From IMG/VR virus record IMGVR_UViG_3300028800_000044, positions 1 through 38,068 of that record: a DNA stretch of 38,068 nucleotides. One strand, 5' to 3'. Every line of letters starts with the position of its first letter. Position 1 is the first letter of the stretch. The translations under genes and the position numbers were made by a program. The notes under the pieces were generated by a model, which was given only the letters and a program-made list of their open reading frames with translations, was not told where the DNA came from and ran no database searches. The DNA comes from a virus. Below are positions 5,853-12,663 of this stretch, piece by piece.

Positions 5853-6758
5853 TTAATCTTCGTATTGATAGCGGCGGCGCGGGATAAAGAACGACCCTAT
5901 TTTGCGCACCCGCTCGCGCCCTAAGGGTGGTTTGCCTATGCCAAACATCTCCAGGCCAGCCTTGTAGCGCTGGATGGCAGCATAGACCGAGTTTGCACCC
6001 TCAATGAGTGCATCCTCTTCCAGCTCAACAAAGTCCCATATGTAGGGAGGTGTGGAGCGCTGGAATAGAAAGCGAAACATCACGTCTGTGTCCTGAGCAA
6101 ATTCTGCAAGCCATACAGAGTCCACCTTCTGCTGGAGGCAGAACGCATTAAATTCATCATCGCTCATTGCGTTGAGCATCCTTCGTGCTGCCTTCATTCC
6201 CTCCAGATATAGAAAGTTCTGGATGTCGAGCCCCTGGTCACGCACGGCGTTACCAATAGTCCAGTCATCCATTGCCTTGATGCGCTTCACGTCAATGATG
6301 CCAAAGGTGCGCAGGAAATCGAATTTAGCACGCAGCATGATGCCTGTGTCTGGGTCGCGCCACACCACGGCAACCTCAGCATATCCGTCTTGGAAGTGCT
6401 CAGCGCCAATCTTTACGTCAATGATAGCATCGACACTCTCTGTTAGCTTCTGCCATTGCACGCTGGAGAGCCAGTTACCCTTTGATGTGGGGTTGCTGCG
6501 CCCATGCGTGTTGTACATCTGGTGGAAGACCTTTGGCTGCGTCAACAGCATCCCAGACTGCTTGCCAAACTCCATCGCAGCGGTGGCCTCAAACTTCTTG
6601 CGCTGAGGATTGAGCGAGGAGTTAACCCAGAAATCCGGCCAGCTGATGAGCAGCTTGGTCATACCTGAGTGGCTGAGAGCAGGGTCATTGTGGTACTTTT
6701 CGTCATCGAGACCAAAGTAAATTCCTTCTGGAAGGCCAACTGGTTGCTGTTTAATCAT
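5853..6758 (-). CDS. RecE/exonuclease VIII-like PD-(D/E)XK nuclease
   Basis: In this 301-residue protein the opening (GIYFGLDDEKYHNDPALSHSG) and the core match phage exonuclease VIII-type and DUF3799 nucleases. The catalytic set appears as E128 in GYAEVAVVW, D147 in RAKFDFL and D156-V-K158 in GIIDVKR, followed by the Q180 of DIQNFLYLEGM that completes the RecB-like motif. The expected activity is 5'-3' resection of double-strand ends to give 3' overhangs for the ERF protein. It has a four-base overlap with the upstream gene and a 17-base gap to the 51-aa gene. Confidence 0.9.
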   Translation of the reverse strand: MIKQQPVGLPEGIYFGLDDEKYHNDPALSHSGMTKLLISWPDFWVNSSLNPQRKKFEATAAMEFGKQSGMLLTQPKVFHQMYNTHGRSNPTSKGNWLSSVQWQKLTESVDAIIDVKIGAEHFQDGYAEVAVVWRDPDTGIMLRAKFDFLRTFGIIDVKRIKAMDDWTIGNAVRDQGLDIQNFLYLEGMKAARRMLNAMSDDEFNAFCLQQKVDSVWLAEFAQDTDVMFRFLFQRSTPPYIWDFVELEEDALIEGANSVYAAIQRYKAGLEMFGIGKPPLGRERVRKIGSFFIPRRRYQYED

Positions 6759-7075
6759 TGTGCGCCTGCTTTACTGATTGCGTTCACCAGATGAGAAATG
6801 CACGAAAATAAAGCATCATTTTTCTGAACTATTCTTTGTTCGAGCATGTGGCCAAGTGTGTATTTACAGGCCTCAAATAAATCAGGAGCAGCGGATATAA
6901 GCCTAGCGTTTGCTTCAGAATCCGGCCCAAATGTTTGAGCTATATAAAAAGAGGTATAATTTTCAAAGTTTAAATCATCCGTATCAGCTGTTATGTATAA
7001 TGTTTTATCTCTTTCACACTCTGTGTCGGGTTTTATATTGTCTACATGCCAAGGCCCTTTGGTGTGTTTTATCAT
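6755..7075 (-). CDS. Conserved phage early protein (GPWHV...NARLISAAPDL type)
   Basis: A 106-residue protein of a family very widespread in phages of Proteobacteria. The start HTKGPWHVDNI and the motif EANARLISAAPDLFEACK are its signature, with a variable beta section between. Its function is unknown in all cases I know; it is always an early, non-structural gene. GAGG lies upstream of the ATG. It overlaps both neighbours by four bases. Confidence 0.85.
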   Translation of the reverse strand: MIKHTKGPWHVDNIKPDTECERDKTLYITADTDDLNFENYTSFYIAQTFGPDSEANARLISAAPDLFEACKYTLGHMLEQRIVQKNDALFSCISHLVNAISKAGAQ

Positions 7076-7275
7076 ATAATCCTCATTGCCGTTGAGAGCC
7101 GTTTCACTGTGCCGTCATGCAGGCCGCAATACCAAAGCTCACGGCTTATGAATTGTAGCGGGTGCCTGAAAGGGCATACCGGACGCACAAGGCGCGTGGT
7201 TCCATCAGGCATCATCTCGACATCTGGCTCTGACATGCCAGAGCGAAAGCCGGCTCCGTAAGTTGAATTGAACAT
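7072..7275 (-). CDS. First gene of leftward unit, hypothetical 67 aa
   Basis: This short protein contains VRPVCPFRHPLQFISRELWYCGLHDG, a stretch with two Cys and two His that could form a small metal site. The ribosome site is the strongest in the unit (GGAGG six bases before ATG). It lies about 46 bases downstream of the mapped leftward start, so it is probably the most highly expressed gene of the unit. No family recognised. Confidence 0.75.
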   Translation of the reverse strand: MFNSTYGAGFRSGMSEPDVEMMPDGTTRLVRPVCPFRHPLQFISRELWYCGLHDGTVKRLSTAMRII

Positions 7276-7294
7276 GTAACCTCCATCTGATTAA

Positions 7295-7321
7295 GATAGT
7301 TACGTTTCCCTAGTAACCATC
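7295..7321. promoter_or_regulatory. Inverted repeat at start of leftward transcript (operator or RNA hairpin)
   Basis: The arms 7295-7303 (GATAGTTAC) and 7313-7321 (GTAACCATC) differ from a perfect repeat at one position. In the leftward RNA that position forms a G-U pair, so the transcript would begin with a nine-pair hairpin. The repeat covers about +1 to +27 of the predicted start. It could bind a repressor or protect the mRNA 5' end; the wobble pairing on the RNA side leans to an RNA role. Confidence 0.55.
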
Positions 7322-7327
7322 TCAGGT

Positions 7328-7357
7328 AGTATAAGCGCAGAATAGATATTGCGTCAA
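7328..7357 (-). promoter_or_regulatory. Leftward early promoter
   Basis: On the minus strand, a TTGACG -35 box (7357-7352) is followed after 18 bases by a TATACT -10 box (7333-7328), both close to the sigma-70 consensus. The expected start is near 7321. It drives the whole leftward gene run, which has no other obvious promoter. Confidence 0.75.
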
Positions 7358-7377
7358 CAGAAAAGATTGTGTACTTT
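7349..7377 (+). promoter_or_regulatory. Candidate rightward promoter overlapping the leftward one
   Basis: TTGCGT (7349-7354), 17 bases, then TACTTT (7372-7377). The match to consensus is weak, but the same TACTTT box with a 17-base spacer recurs at 9574-9602. The -35 overlaps the -35 of the leftward promoter, so one bound protein could affect both. A leader of about 120 bases follows before the first gene. Confidence 0.4.
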
Positions 7378-7504
7378 AAATACGCGGGTGATGCCACACC
7401 GTAAGGGTGGTGCCGCGCAAGGAGTAGGTTGATTCGCGGGCTCTGTGATAACCAGCTCACGCCGAGGGAGCTACCTGCCACCCGCTGTAAACAGAGAGGA
7501 TAAT

Positions 7505-7807
7505 ATGCCAAGACAAAAAGCAGACGCAAAACAAGGCCCGACAGTTCAATGGCTGCTGGCGCAAATCGAGGAGTTCTTGAGCGTCAACGACATGGACAAT
7601 GACGGCAACACGTTTGGGTGGCTGGTCTCCAAAGACCGCACCCTCGTGCAGAGACTACGTGACGGCGGTGACATCAGCATCACAAAGATGGATGATGCAC
7701 TTGCTTTCATGCGTCATCCTGACAGAGTATACAGGACGACAACGAGTGAGGGACTCGTGATAAACAAAACTCTCAAACCACTCACCATCAACCATAAGGA
7801 GCTATGA
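7505..7807 (+). CDS. Small putative regulator, first rightward gene
   Basis: The 100-residue protein has the section WLLAQIEEFL...DMDNDGNTFGWLVSKD followed by RTLVQRLRDGGDISITKMDDALAFM. This resembles short alphaproteobacterial proteins with a helix-turn-helix core that begins near an (F/L)G..(A/V) helix and has an (L/V)V.(R/D)LR.G recognition helix, often next to phage regulators. Its place at the head of the rightward unit, opposite the leftward genes, would suit a Cro-like role. The start is the ATG after GAGAGGA; the frame upstream is open but has no better site. Confidence 0.68.
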   Translation: MPRQKADAKQGPTVQWLLAQIEEFLSVNDMDNDGNTFGWLVSKDRTLVQRLRDGGDISITKMDDALAFMRHPDRVYRTTTSEGLVINKTLKPLTINHKEL

Positions 7808-7808
7808 T

Positions 7809-8381
7809 ATGACCGACAGAGCCGCACCAAAATCAAAGAAGCCTGCCAAGGATAAGCCCGCTAAAGTAGCTGGCCCAAAGCTGGTAGATAAAGACATTAA
7901 GCCTGGTATTGGGCATAATTCTGCACCACTGACTGGCGAAAAGAACCCAGAGGCTGTGAAGATAGTCGATGAGATTATCGCGCTGGAAGCTCAAAAAAAG
8001 AGCATCGCCAAAGCCGTTGGAACGCTACGCAACCGCCTACGCACAGAGTTTAGCATCCTGGCATCTTCTGTCTCACGCGAGATTGCCTTGCGAAAACTTG
8101 ACCCTGATGTGCGCGTGCAGGTGGAAACCAACCACGAAGATTTCAAGAAGATGCTGGGCTACCAGCCTTCGCTTGACTTCGCAGGTTCCAAGCCGACTGA
8201 TGCCAGCTTAAAGGCCCAGCCTACAGAGGCAAAACTTGCCGAGCGTAACACAGAGCCCACCCGTGCTGCTCCACCTGACCGAGCAAAGCCTGCCGGCTTT
8301 AGCGTTTCAGATGATGACGGTGACGATGAGGACTCTATCGAGAACCGCGAAGACAGCGGCGTTATCACGCGCGAAGGCTAA
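7809..8381 (+). CDS. GapR/DUF2312-like DNA-binding protein
   Basis: In this 190-residue protein a Lys/Pro-rich head leads to GIGHNS (residues 33-38), a motif that precedes DUF2312 domains in alphaproteobacterial proteins. Residues about 48-120 follow the GapR layout: IIALEAQKKSIAKAVGTLRN as a long helix, then EIALRKLDPDVRVQVETNHE and a closing KKMLGYQ, comparable to the RKKDxxERxExExxL..Y..ALG part of GapR. GapR is the essential alphaproteobacterial protein that binds over-twisted DNA and aids gyrase and topoisomerase IV. The tail is acidic (SDDDGDDEDS). The function here is inferred from a visual match and needs profile comparison. Confidence 0.6.
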   Translation: MTDRAAPKSKKPAKDKPAKVAGPKLVDKDIKPGIGHNSAPLTGEKNPEAVKIVDEIIALEAQKKSIAKAVGTLRNRLRTEFSILASSVSREIALRKLDPDVRVQVETNHEDFKKMLGYQPSLDFAGSKPTDASLKAQPTEAKLAERNTEPTRAAPPDRAKPAGFSVSDDDGDDEDSIENREDSGVITREG

Positions 8382-8385
8382 AAAT

Positions 8386-8916
8386 ATGGGTGACTTCAAA
8401 ACTCTCTCAATCGACATCGGCAGCACGTTTGGTTACTGCGTGGGCAATAACGGTGTGATTATGGATAGTGGAGAGGTCACCCTTTCTTCTGGCACTGCCG
8501 GTAAGACCCATCCTGGACATCGCTGGTTGCGTTTCCAGAAGTGGCTCGGCCAATACACTGACGTACAGGAAATACTTTTTGAGGACGTGCAGTTTGTCAC
8601 AAGCGCGCAGCAGATGAAAGTCTATGGAGCGCTGCTTGGTATCCTGCAGGTTTTTTGCCTTGCGCACGGTATCCGCATGGCAAGCCTGACACCTGGGCAG
8701 ATAAAAAAGGACTTCACAGGCAATGGCGCTGCCAAGAAAGACGTGCTCTGCGATGTTGCGATACGGCTTGGATGGAAGCACGGAGTTGCAGGCACCATGA
8801 ATAACCACAATGAGGTCGATGCGATTGCGCTTTATTGGGTAACATGCGTCAGACGTGGCGTTGAGCCTAGCTTTTACGCAGAACAAAAATACGAGATTGA
8901 CAACTCTGATGTGTAA
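8386..8916 (+). CDS. RuvC-like Holliday-junction resolvase
   Basis: The 176-residue protein has the RNase H fold residues of RuvC: D10 in LSIDIGSTFGYC, E66 in ILFEDVQF, and E143 and D145 in HNEVDAIAL, with basic TPGQIKKDFTGNGAAKKDVL between. Phage versions cut branched intermediates made by recombination and replication so that DNA can be packaged. The start is the ATG at 8386, four bases after the GapR-like gene, with GAAGG upstream; a longer upstream frame overlaps that gene and is not needed. Confidence 0.88.
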   Translation: MGDFKTLSIDIGSTFGYCVGNNGVIMDSGEVTLSSGTAGKTHPGHRWLRFQKWLGQYTDVQEILFEDVQFVTSAQQMKVYGALLGILQVFCLAHGIRMASLTPGQIKKDFTGNGAAKKDVLCDVAIRLGWKHGVAGTMNNHNEVDAIALYWVTCVRRGVEPSFYAEQKYEIDNSDV

Positions 8917-8937
8917 GGAGTATCTCTAAAAACAGTT

Positions 8938-8967
8938 GGGGAGAAGTTCTTTGCGGAACCTCTCCCC
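8938..8967. terminator. Strong hairpin after resolvase gene, terminator uncertain
   Basis: The arms GGGGAGA and GTTC (8938-8949) pair with GAAC and TCTCCCC (8956-8967) across one mismatch and a six-base loop. No T run follows on the plus strand; on the minus strand GTTTTT occurs seven bases beyond. It may terminate weakly, act as a processing or stability element, or be part of a replication origin in the gene-poor gap. Confidence 0.4.
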
Positions 8968-9221
8968 TGGATAAAGCGGTGGCACCCGCGTTTATTCCGT
9001 AGCAAGATTTTACGCTAAGCAGCATAAGAATCAAGCATGGAATTAGGTGCCGCAGCATATAGCGGTAATAAATTCTGTGCGTATCGGCTGGCCTTAGGGC
9101 AAAAGGATGAGGGGACAAAGACCTTCACCGCACACCACCGCAAAAACTCAGCAGCGCTCACTCACGTCATTTTATGGCCCGTGTGATGTTTTTATCTCCC
9201 TTTCATCGAAGCTACAGAAAA

Positions 9222-9235
9222 GGGGGGTAGGGGGG
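9222..9235 (+). other. Paired G6 tracts (G6-TA-G6)
   Basis: Two runs of six G are separated by TA and preceded by AAAA. Such a pair is far outside the composition of the surrounding sequence. It could form a two-repeat quadruplex between strands or serve as a protein site. No function can be read from the sequence. Confidence 0.6.
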
Positions 9236-9471
9236 AACCTTACTTAAACTCTCCTGCAGCTATCATCTTGCGGACGTGCGCAATCTGATTAAACAACCAC
9301 TGACAGCATGCCAAGCAGGTTCCTATCAACAATAAAGAACGATGGTAACTGGCAAGGGGGTTGCAAAACGAGCTTTCAGGGAGTATTGTGCCTGCTCATC
9401 AGGACATGCAACTCCATCATTGTTCCTGGCGGGCGCGATGTTTCCCAAAATATGCGCAGCTCGCAACTTGG

Positions 9472-9546
9472 TGCGGGGAGGACAAACGGCAAGTCGCCAG
9501 ACTCATAATCTGGAAACAGCGGGTTCAATTCCCGCCCCCGCTACCA
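9472..9546 (+). tRNA. tRNA with CAT anticodon (Met-type), CCA encoded
   Basis: The cloverleaf has acceptor pairs 2-7 (GCGGGG with CCCCGC), a three-pair D stem (GAC/GTC) with GG in the loop, an anticodon stem CCAGA/TCTGG with loop CTCATAA (anticodon CAT at 9504-9506), a five-base variable loop, a T stem GCGGG/CCCGC with loop TTCAATT, and an encoded CCA. Two traits recall initiator tRNA: bases 1 and 72 are T and T, unpaired, and pair 11-24 is A-T. The anticodon stem lacks the three G-C pairs of an initiator. A tRNA-Ile2 read through lysidine is also possible. It lies alone in the gap. Confidence 0.87.
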
Positions 9547-9573
9547 AGCATAAGGATTCCATAAAAATACAAT

Positions 9574-9602
9574 TTGACTTTAGGCAAATCGGTGATTACT
9601 TT
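9574..9602 (+). promoter_or_regulatory. Candidate rightward promoter for replication genes
   Basis: TTGACT (9574-9579), 17 bases, TACTTT (9597-9602). The -35 is near consensus and the -10 moderate. It lies between the tRNA and the gene at 9645 and would give a leader of about 36 bases. The same -10 sequence and spacing appears at 7349-7377. Confidence 0.5.
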
Positions 9603-9644
9603 GGGTAGGTCGATTGGGAAACCGACACAACTAATGGGGGTAAT

Positions 9645-10085
9645 ATGCCAAGCATACAGCAGATAATAGCTGAGATTCAGTTAGCCGACGACCTGCCGCC
9701 AAGCCACAAGGTCAAGGCTGTGCAGATAATCCGTGACGCTGAGCAGCGCCTTAAGCTCAAAAACATTGGCAAGCAGCCTCGCAAGGCCCACGGCAAGAAC
9801 CTGATGATATTGCAGGAGTGGGAGAGCAAGCACGCCACGCTGAGCATCGTGATGATGACGAGCTGGATGGATAGCCACAAACTGTGCTACCTTGCAGTTT
9901 CTGATATGGTAGCTGAGTTTCGCGGCGAGATGATTGCCAAGGGCAAGGAATATGCAAACTTCAAGGCGGCTTTCATGACGTACCTGGCGAAGGGGTATCT
10001 CTCAAAGACACTGGAAGCCTGCACGCTTGAGCGCTCACCGCATAAGCAAAAAACAATAATCGACAACAGAGGGGTTACACTATGA
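9645..10085 (+). CDS. Putative replication accessory protein
   Basis: A 146-residue, basic, helical protein with no motif I can name. Segments ILQEWESKHATLSIVMMTSW and AVSDMVAEFRGEMIAKGKEYANFKAAFMTYLAKG are amphipathic helices. Its four-base overlap with the primase-helicase suggests it works with that enzyme, for instance as a loader or origin-binding protein, but this is inferred from position. GGGGG lies four bases before the ATG. Confidence 0.6.
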   Translation: MPSIQQIIAEIQLADDLPPSHKVKAVQIIRDAEQRLKLKNIGKQPRKAHGKNLMILQEWESKHATLSIVMMTSWMDSHKLCYLAVSDMVAEFRGEMIAKGKEYANFKAAFMTYLAKGYLSKTLEACTLERSPHKQKTIIDNRGVTL

Positions 10086-11890
10086 GCATCGTGCAAGAAC
10101 TGAAACGCCGTAACATCGTTCTGCCGCAGGATGTATATTTAACCCAAGATACCAACCAGCAAGTAAAATGCGACTGCCCGCAGGGGTATTGCAAGAAGAC
10201 GCGCGATGATAAGAACCGCACACCCCTGACACTGGAATTGATTCTGCCGGACTTCGCTGAGTGGCGTTGCAGCCATTGCCTCTGGTCAGACCATATTGGC
10301 GAGCGTCCGCCATCCCCAGAGGAGACAGCGGATAGCAAGACTGAGTTCGCAGCGCCAAGCGAGAGGAGGCTGCCAGCAGATGCTTTGGTTTATCTAGCCA
10401 GTAGGGGGATTACCGAAGAGGAAGCGGCAAAGTATAAGCTGGATTGGGACGGTAGGCGCAAGGCAATAAAGATTCCATACTTCGACGGCCCCAATATAAT
10501 CAATTATGCCTTTGTTCGCATCACTGACGGCGTGCGCAAACTGGAGAACCCAGACAACGCCACTATGTACGGCCTGCCGCAGCTAAAGATAGGCAGCAGT
10601 GAGCCTGTGACGATTGCGCAGCGTGAGCTCGATGCCATTGTCCTCATGGAGCGTGGTGTGCCTCACGTCATTGCGCTGCCAAACGGCGGCGATGTGATGG
10701 ACAAGGCAGACGACTTCAACAAAGAGCCTGACAAGTTTGGGTATATGTCGCGTGCCGCGGTTCAAGCAAAGGACTGGTTTCAGGTGCGATTTGCTCTGGA
10801 TGACACCAAGGAGGGTCTGGCATTGCGCCAAGAGCTCGCGCGCCGGCTTGGGCCTGGCCGTTGTATGGCTGCTAAGTTATCGCGTGGCAGCGTATGGCAG
10901 ACGATGGCTGAGCTGGGGCCGGACGAGCTCTGCACTGACATCAACGAAGCAAAGAGCCTGCCAATCCTTGGCCTATTTTCCGTTGATGATTTTGAGAACG
11001 AGCTCAAGGCGTATTTTGAATACGGTATGGCATCAGGCGTGTCCACGGGCTGGCCTAACGTCGATAAGATTTACACTGTGGTGCCAGGGCAGCTCACCGT
11101 CATCACCGGCATCCCAAACAGCGGTAAGTCAGAGTGGGTTGATGCGCTGACGTTTAACCTCGCGCTCAATGAGGGCTGGCGCTTCGCGGCATTCTCCCCA
11201 GAGAACGGCAAGGAGGCGCATACCATAAAGCTGGTAGAGAAGCGCGTGGAGATGTCTGCCGACCCAAAGAGCCACCACCGCATGACCTATGACACCATGA
11301 TGTCTGGCGCGCGGTGGGTGGGCAACCATTACCACTTTATCGAGAGCCTTGACGTGATGCCAACACTCGACTGGATTCTGGAGAAGGCAAAGGACGCTGC
11401 TTTGCGACACGGTATCAAGGGGCTCATCATCGACCCTTGGAACCGCATCGAGAAGACGCTCGGCACCAAGAGTGAGACAGACTACGTTGCAGAATCTATT
11501 CCAAAGATATTGCGCTTTGCAGCCAATCAGGGGGTGCATGTGTGGCTTGTGGTGCATCCTAAGCAGCAGCAGAAGGACAAGAGCGGCAAGATTCCAGCGC
11601 CATCCCTTTACGACATGGCGGGTAGCGCTCACTTCGTCAATATGTGTGACAACGGCATTGTCATCCATCGCTCAGAAGCCATAGACGACACCACTGAGGT
11701 GCTCGTGCGCAAGGTGCGTTTTAAGCACGTCGGCAGGCGCGGCGAGGCAAAGCTCAAGTATCAGCGCAATACGGGCCGCTACGAGCCTATGGACGAAGAG
11801 ACGAAGCAATCAGTAGCCAAGGGTGCTGAGCAATATGAGGCTCACTCACGCGGCGACATCGACGCAATCAAAGTATACGAGGTGGATTAA
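10082..11890 (+). CDS. Primase-helicase (T7 gp4/Twinkle-like)
   Basis: The 602-residue replicative enzyme has a Cys-rich zinc module at its N-terminus (C30, C32, C37, C63, C66), a TOPRIM primase domain with RELDAI (E182, D184) and FALDDTKEG (D240, D241), and a RecA/DnaB-like helicase domain with Walker A GIPNSGKS (343-350) and Walker B GLIIDPWN (D451). Motif H4-like KFRHVGRRGE-type residues occur near the C-terminus. It should prime and unwind DNA ahead of a polymerase. No phage DNA polymerase gene is present, so the host enzyme is the likely partner. The ATG overlaps the upstream stop by four bases. Confidence 0.92.
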   Translation: MSIVQELKRRNIVLPQDVYLTQDTNQQVKCDCPQGYCKKTRDDKNRTPLTLELILPDFAEWRCSHCLWSDHIGERPPSPEETADSKTEFAAPSERRLPADALVYLASRGITEEEAAKYKLDWDGRRKAIKIPYFDGPNIINYAFVRITDGVRKLENPDNATMYGLPQLKIGSSEPVTIAQRELDAIVLMERGVPHVIALPNGGDVMDKADDFNKEPDKFGYMSRAAVQAKDWFQVRFALDDTKEGLALRQELARRLGPGRCMAAKLSRGSVWQTMAELGPDELCTDINEAKSLPILGLFSVDDFENELKAYFEYGMASGVSTGWPNVDKIYTVVPGQLTVITGIPNSGKSEWVDALTFNLALNEGWRFAAFSPENGKEAHTIKLVEKRVEMSADPKSHHRMTYDTMMSGARWVGNHYHFIESLDVMPTLDWILEKAKDAALRHGIKGLIIDPWNRIEKTLGTKSETDYVAESIPKILRFAANQGVHVWLVVHPKQQQKDKSGKIPAPSLYDMAGSAHFVNMCDNGIVIHRSEAIDDTTEVLVRKVRFKHVGRRGEAKLKYQRNTGRYEPMDEETKQSVAKGAEQYEAHSRGDIDAIKVYEVD

Positions 11891-11891
11891 C

Positions 11892-12338
11892 ATGATAGAT
11901 AAAACGTTACTTGCTCCTGCTGATGATTATTGGCAGAACGCATATCAGTACCGGATGATGACGGCGAAGTACGAAGACCTCAAAGCCATATCTGATGAGG
12001 TACGCAATAAGAAAAAGGCTCTGGAGGAAATAAGCGCTGATAACCCATTCTATCACCGCGCTGCTGTGTCTGCTGAGATGGCACAAATGCGCGAGGATAT
12101 GTCCCTCATCGTTCATGAGAACAAGCGTATGCGCGATATGATTGAGACCATTGGTGACCTTCACCAGCGCATGAGTGTTTTGTACGGGGCTTATGACCAT
12201 GTAAAAATGCTGGCGGATAGGAGCAGAATAGATTATGCTCTCATCGCCAAGGGAATTGAAACAATCATCAAACTCAAAGAGGAGCTTACCAATGAAATTA
12301 CCCAAACACGTACTCGACCTAATGGGAAAGAAAGTTAA
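11892..12338 (+). CDS. Hypothetical coiled-coil protein
   Basis: This 148-residue, almost entirely helical protein has heptad-like segments around residues 24-50, 60-90 and 115-140 and no membrane segment. GAGGTGG precedes the ATG at 11892, one base after the helicase stop. It is probably co-expressed with the helicase. Function unknown. Its last 47 bases overlap the next gene. Confidence 0.72.
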   Translation: MIDKTLLAPADDYWQNAYQYRMMTAKYEDLKAISDEVRNKKKALEEISADNPFYHRAAVSAEMAQMREDMSLIVHENKRMRDMIETIGDLHQRMSVLYGAYDHVKMLADRSRIDYALIAKGIETIIKLKEELTNEITQTRTRPNGKES

Positions 12339-12663
12339 GTATTGCCGTGCAAAGCAAAAGGAAGATGGCACGACCGAGCTTTTTAAGGGCGCTGGATTCA
12401 TCACCGGCATCATCATAGGCGCTTCAAAGCGCGTGCAGATACTCATCCAGGATAACGATGAGAACAAGGACAAAGCATGGACGCTTGACCCTATGTGCAT
12501 CGACGCTACTGACGAAGAGGCTAAAGCGTATTTTGAGCATCACCTGCGCCTCAAGAAGATTGTGGAAGACCACAACGCAGCTCAGAGAGTGCGTGAGCAG
12601 GAGAAAATCGCAGAAGTTGACCTAATCAATGCAGAGCTGTTTGGCAAACCATTGGAGCTTTAA
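12292..12663 (+). CDS. Hypothetical protein, 123 aa
   Basis: A basic head (MKLPKHVLDLMGKKVKYCRA) precedes a beta-rich section (GAGFITGIIIGASKRVQILI) and a helical, charged tail. GAGGAG lies before the chosen ATG, so the 47-base overlap with the upstream gene is likely real. The stop overlaps the ATG of the small terminase (TAATG). No family recognised; its position suggests a link to DNA replication or packaging. Confidence 0.68.
   Translation: MKLPKHVLDLMGKKVKYCRAKQKEDGTTELFKGAGFITGIIIGASKRVQILIQDNDENKDKAWTLDPMCIDATDEEAKAYFEHHLRLKKIVEDHNAAQRVREQEKIAEVDLINAELFGKPLEL

Larger units (their letters stand above)
8917..9644. other. Gene-poor gap between resolvase and replication genes
   Basis: This 728-base stretch has no convincing protein gene. 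It holds a hairpin (8938-8967), paired G6 tracts (9222-9235), a tRNA (9472-9546) and a promoter-like sequence (9574-9602). Short frames in it lack ribosome sites or run through the tRNA. Its place just before the primase-helicase makes it a candidate for the replication origin, but that is an inference from position and unusual composition. Confidence 0.6.

Noticed and set aside
8867-9118. 83-codon minus-strand frame
   Set aside because: It overlaps the end of the resolvase gene, has no ribosome site and stands alone on the strand opposite to all neighbours.
9037-9186. 49-codon plus-strand frame in the gene-poor gap
   Set aside because: Open and fairly protein-like, but no Shine-Dalgarno site and no coupling to a neighbour. 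Kept out for lack of support.
9244-9380. Minus-strand open stretch ending in RKMIAAGEFK
   Set aside because: The translation looks protein-like, but the only start would be TTG without a ribosome site, and it is isolated among rightward genes.
9308-9608. Three overlapping plus-strand frames of 66-88 codons through the tRNA
   Set aside because: They translate the tRNA (giving a GSIPAPATK-type string), lack ribosome sites and have no protein-like composition.
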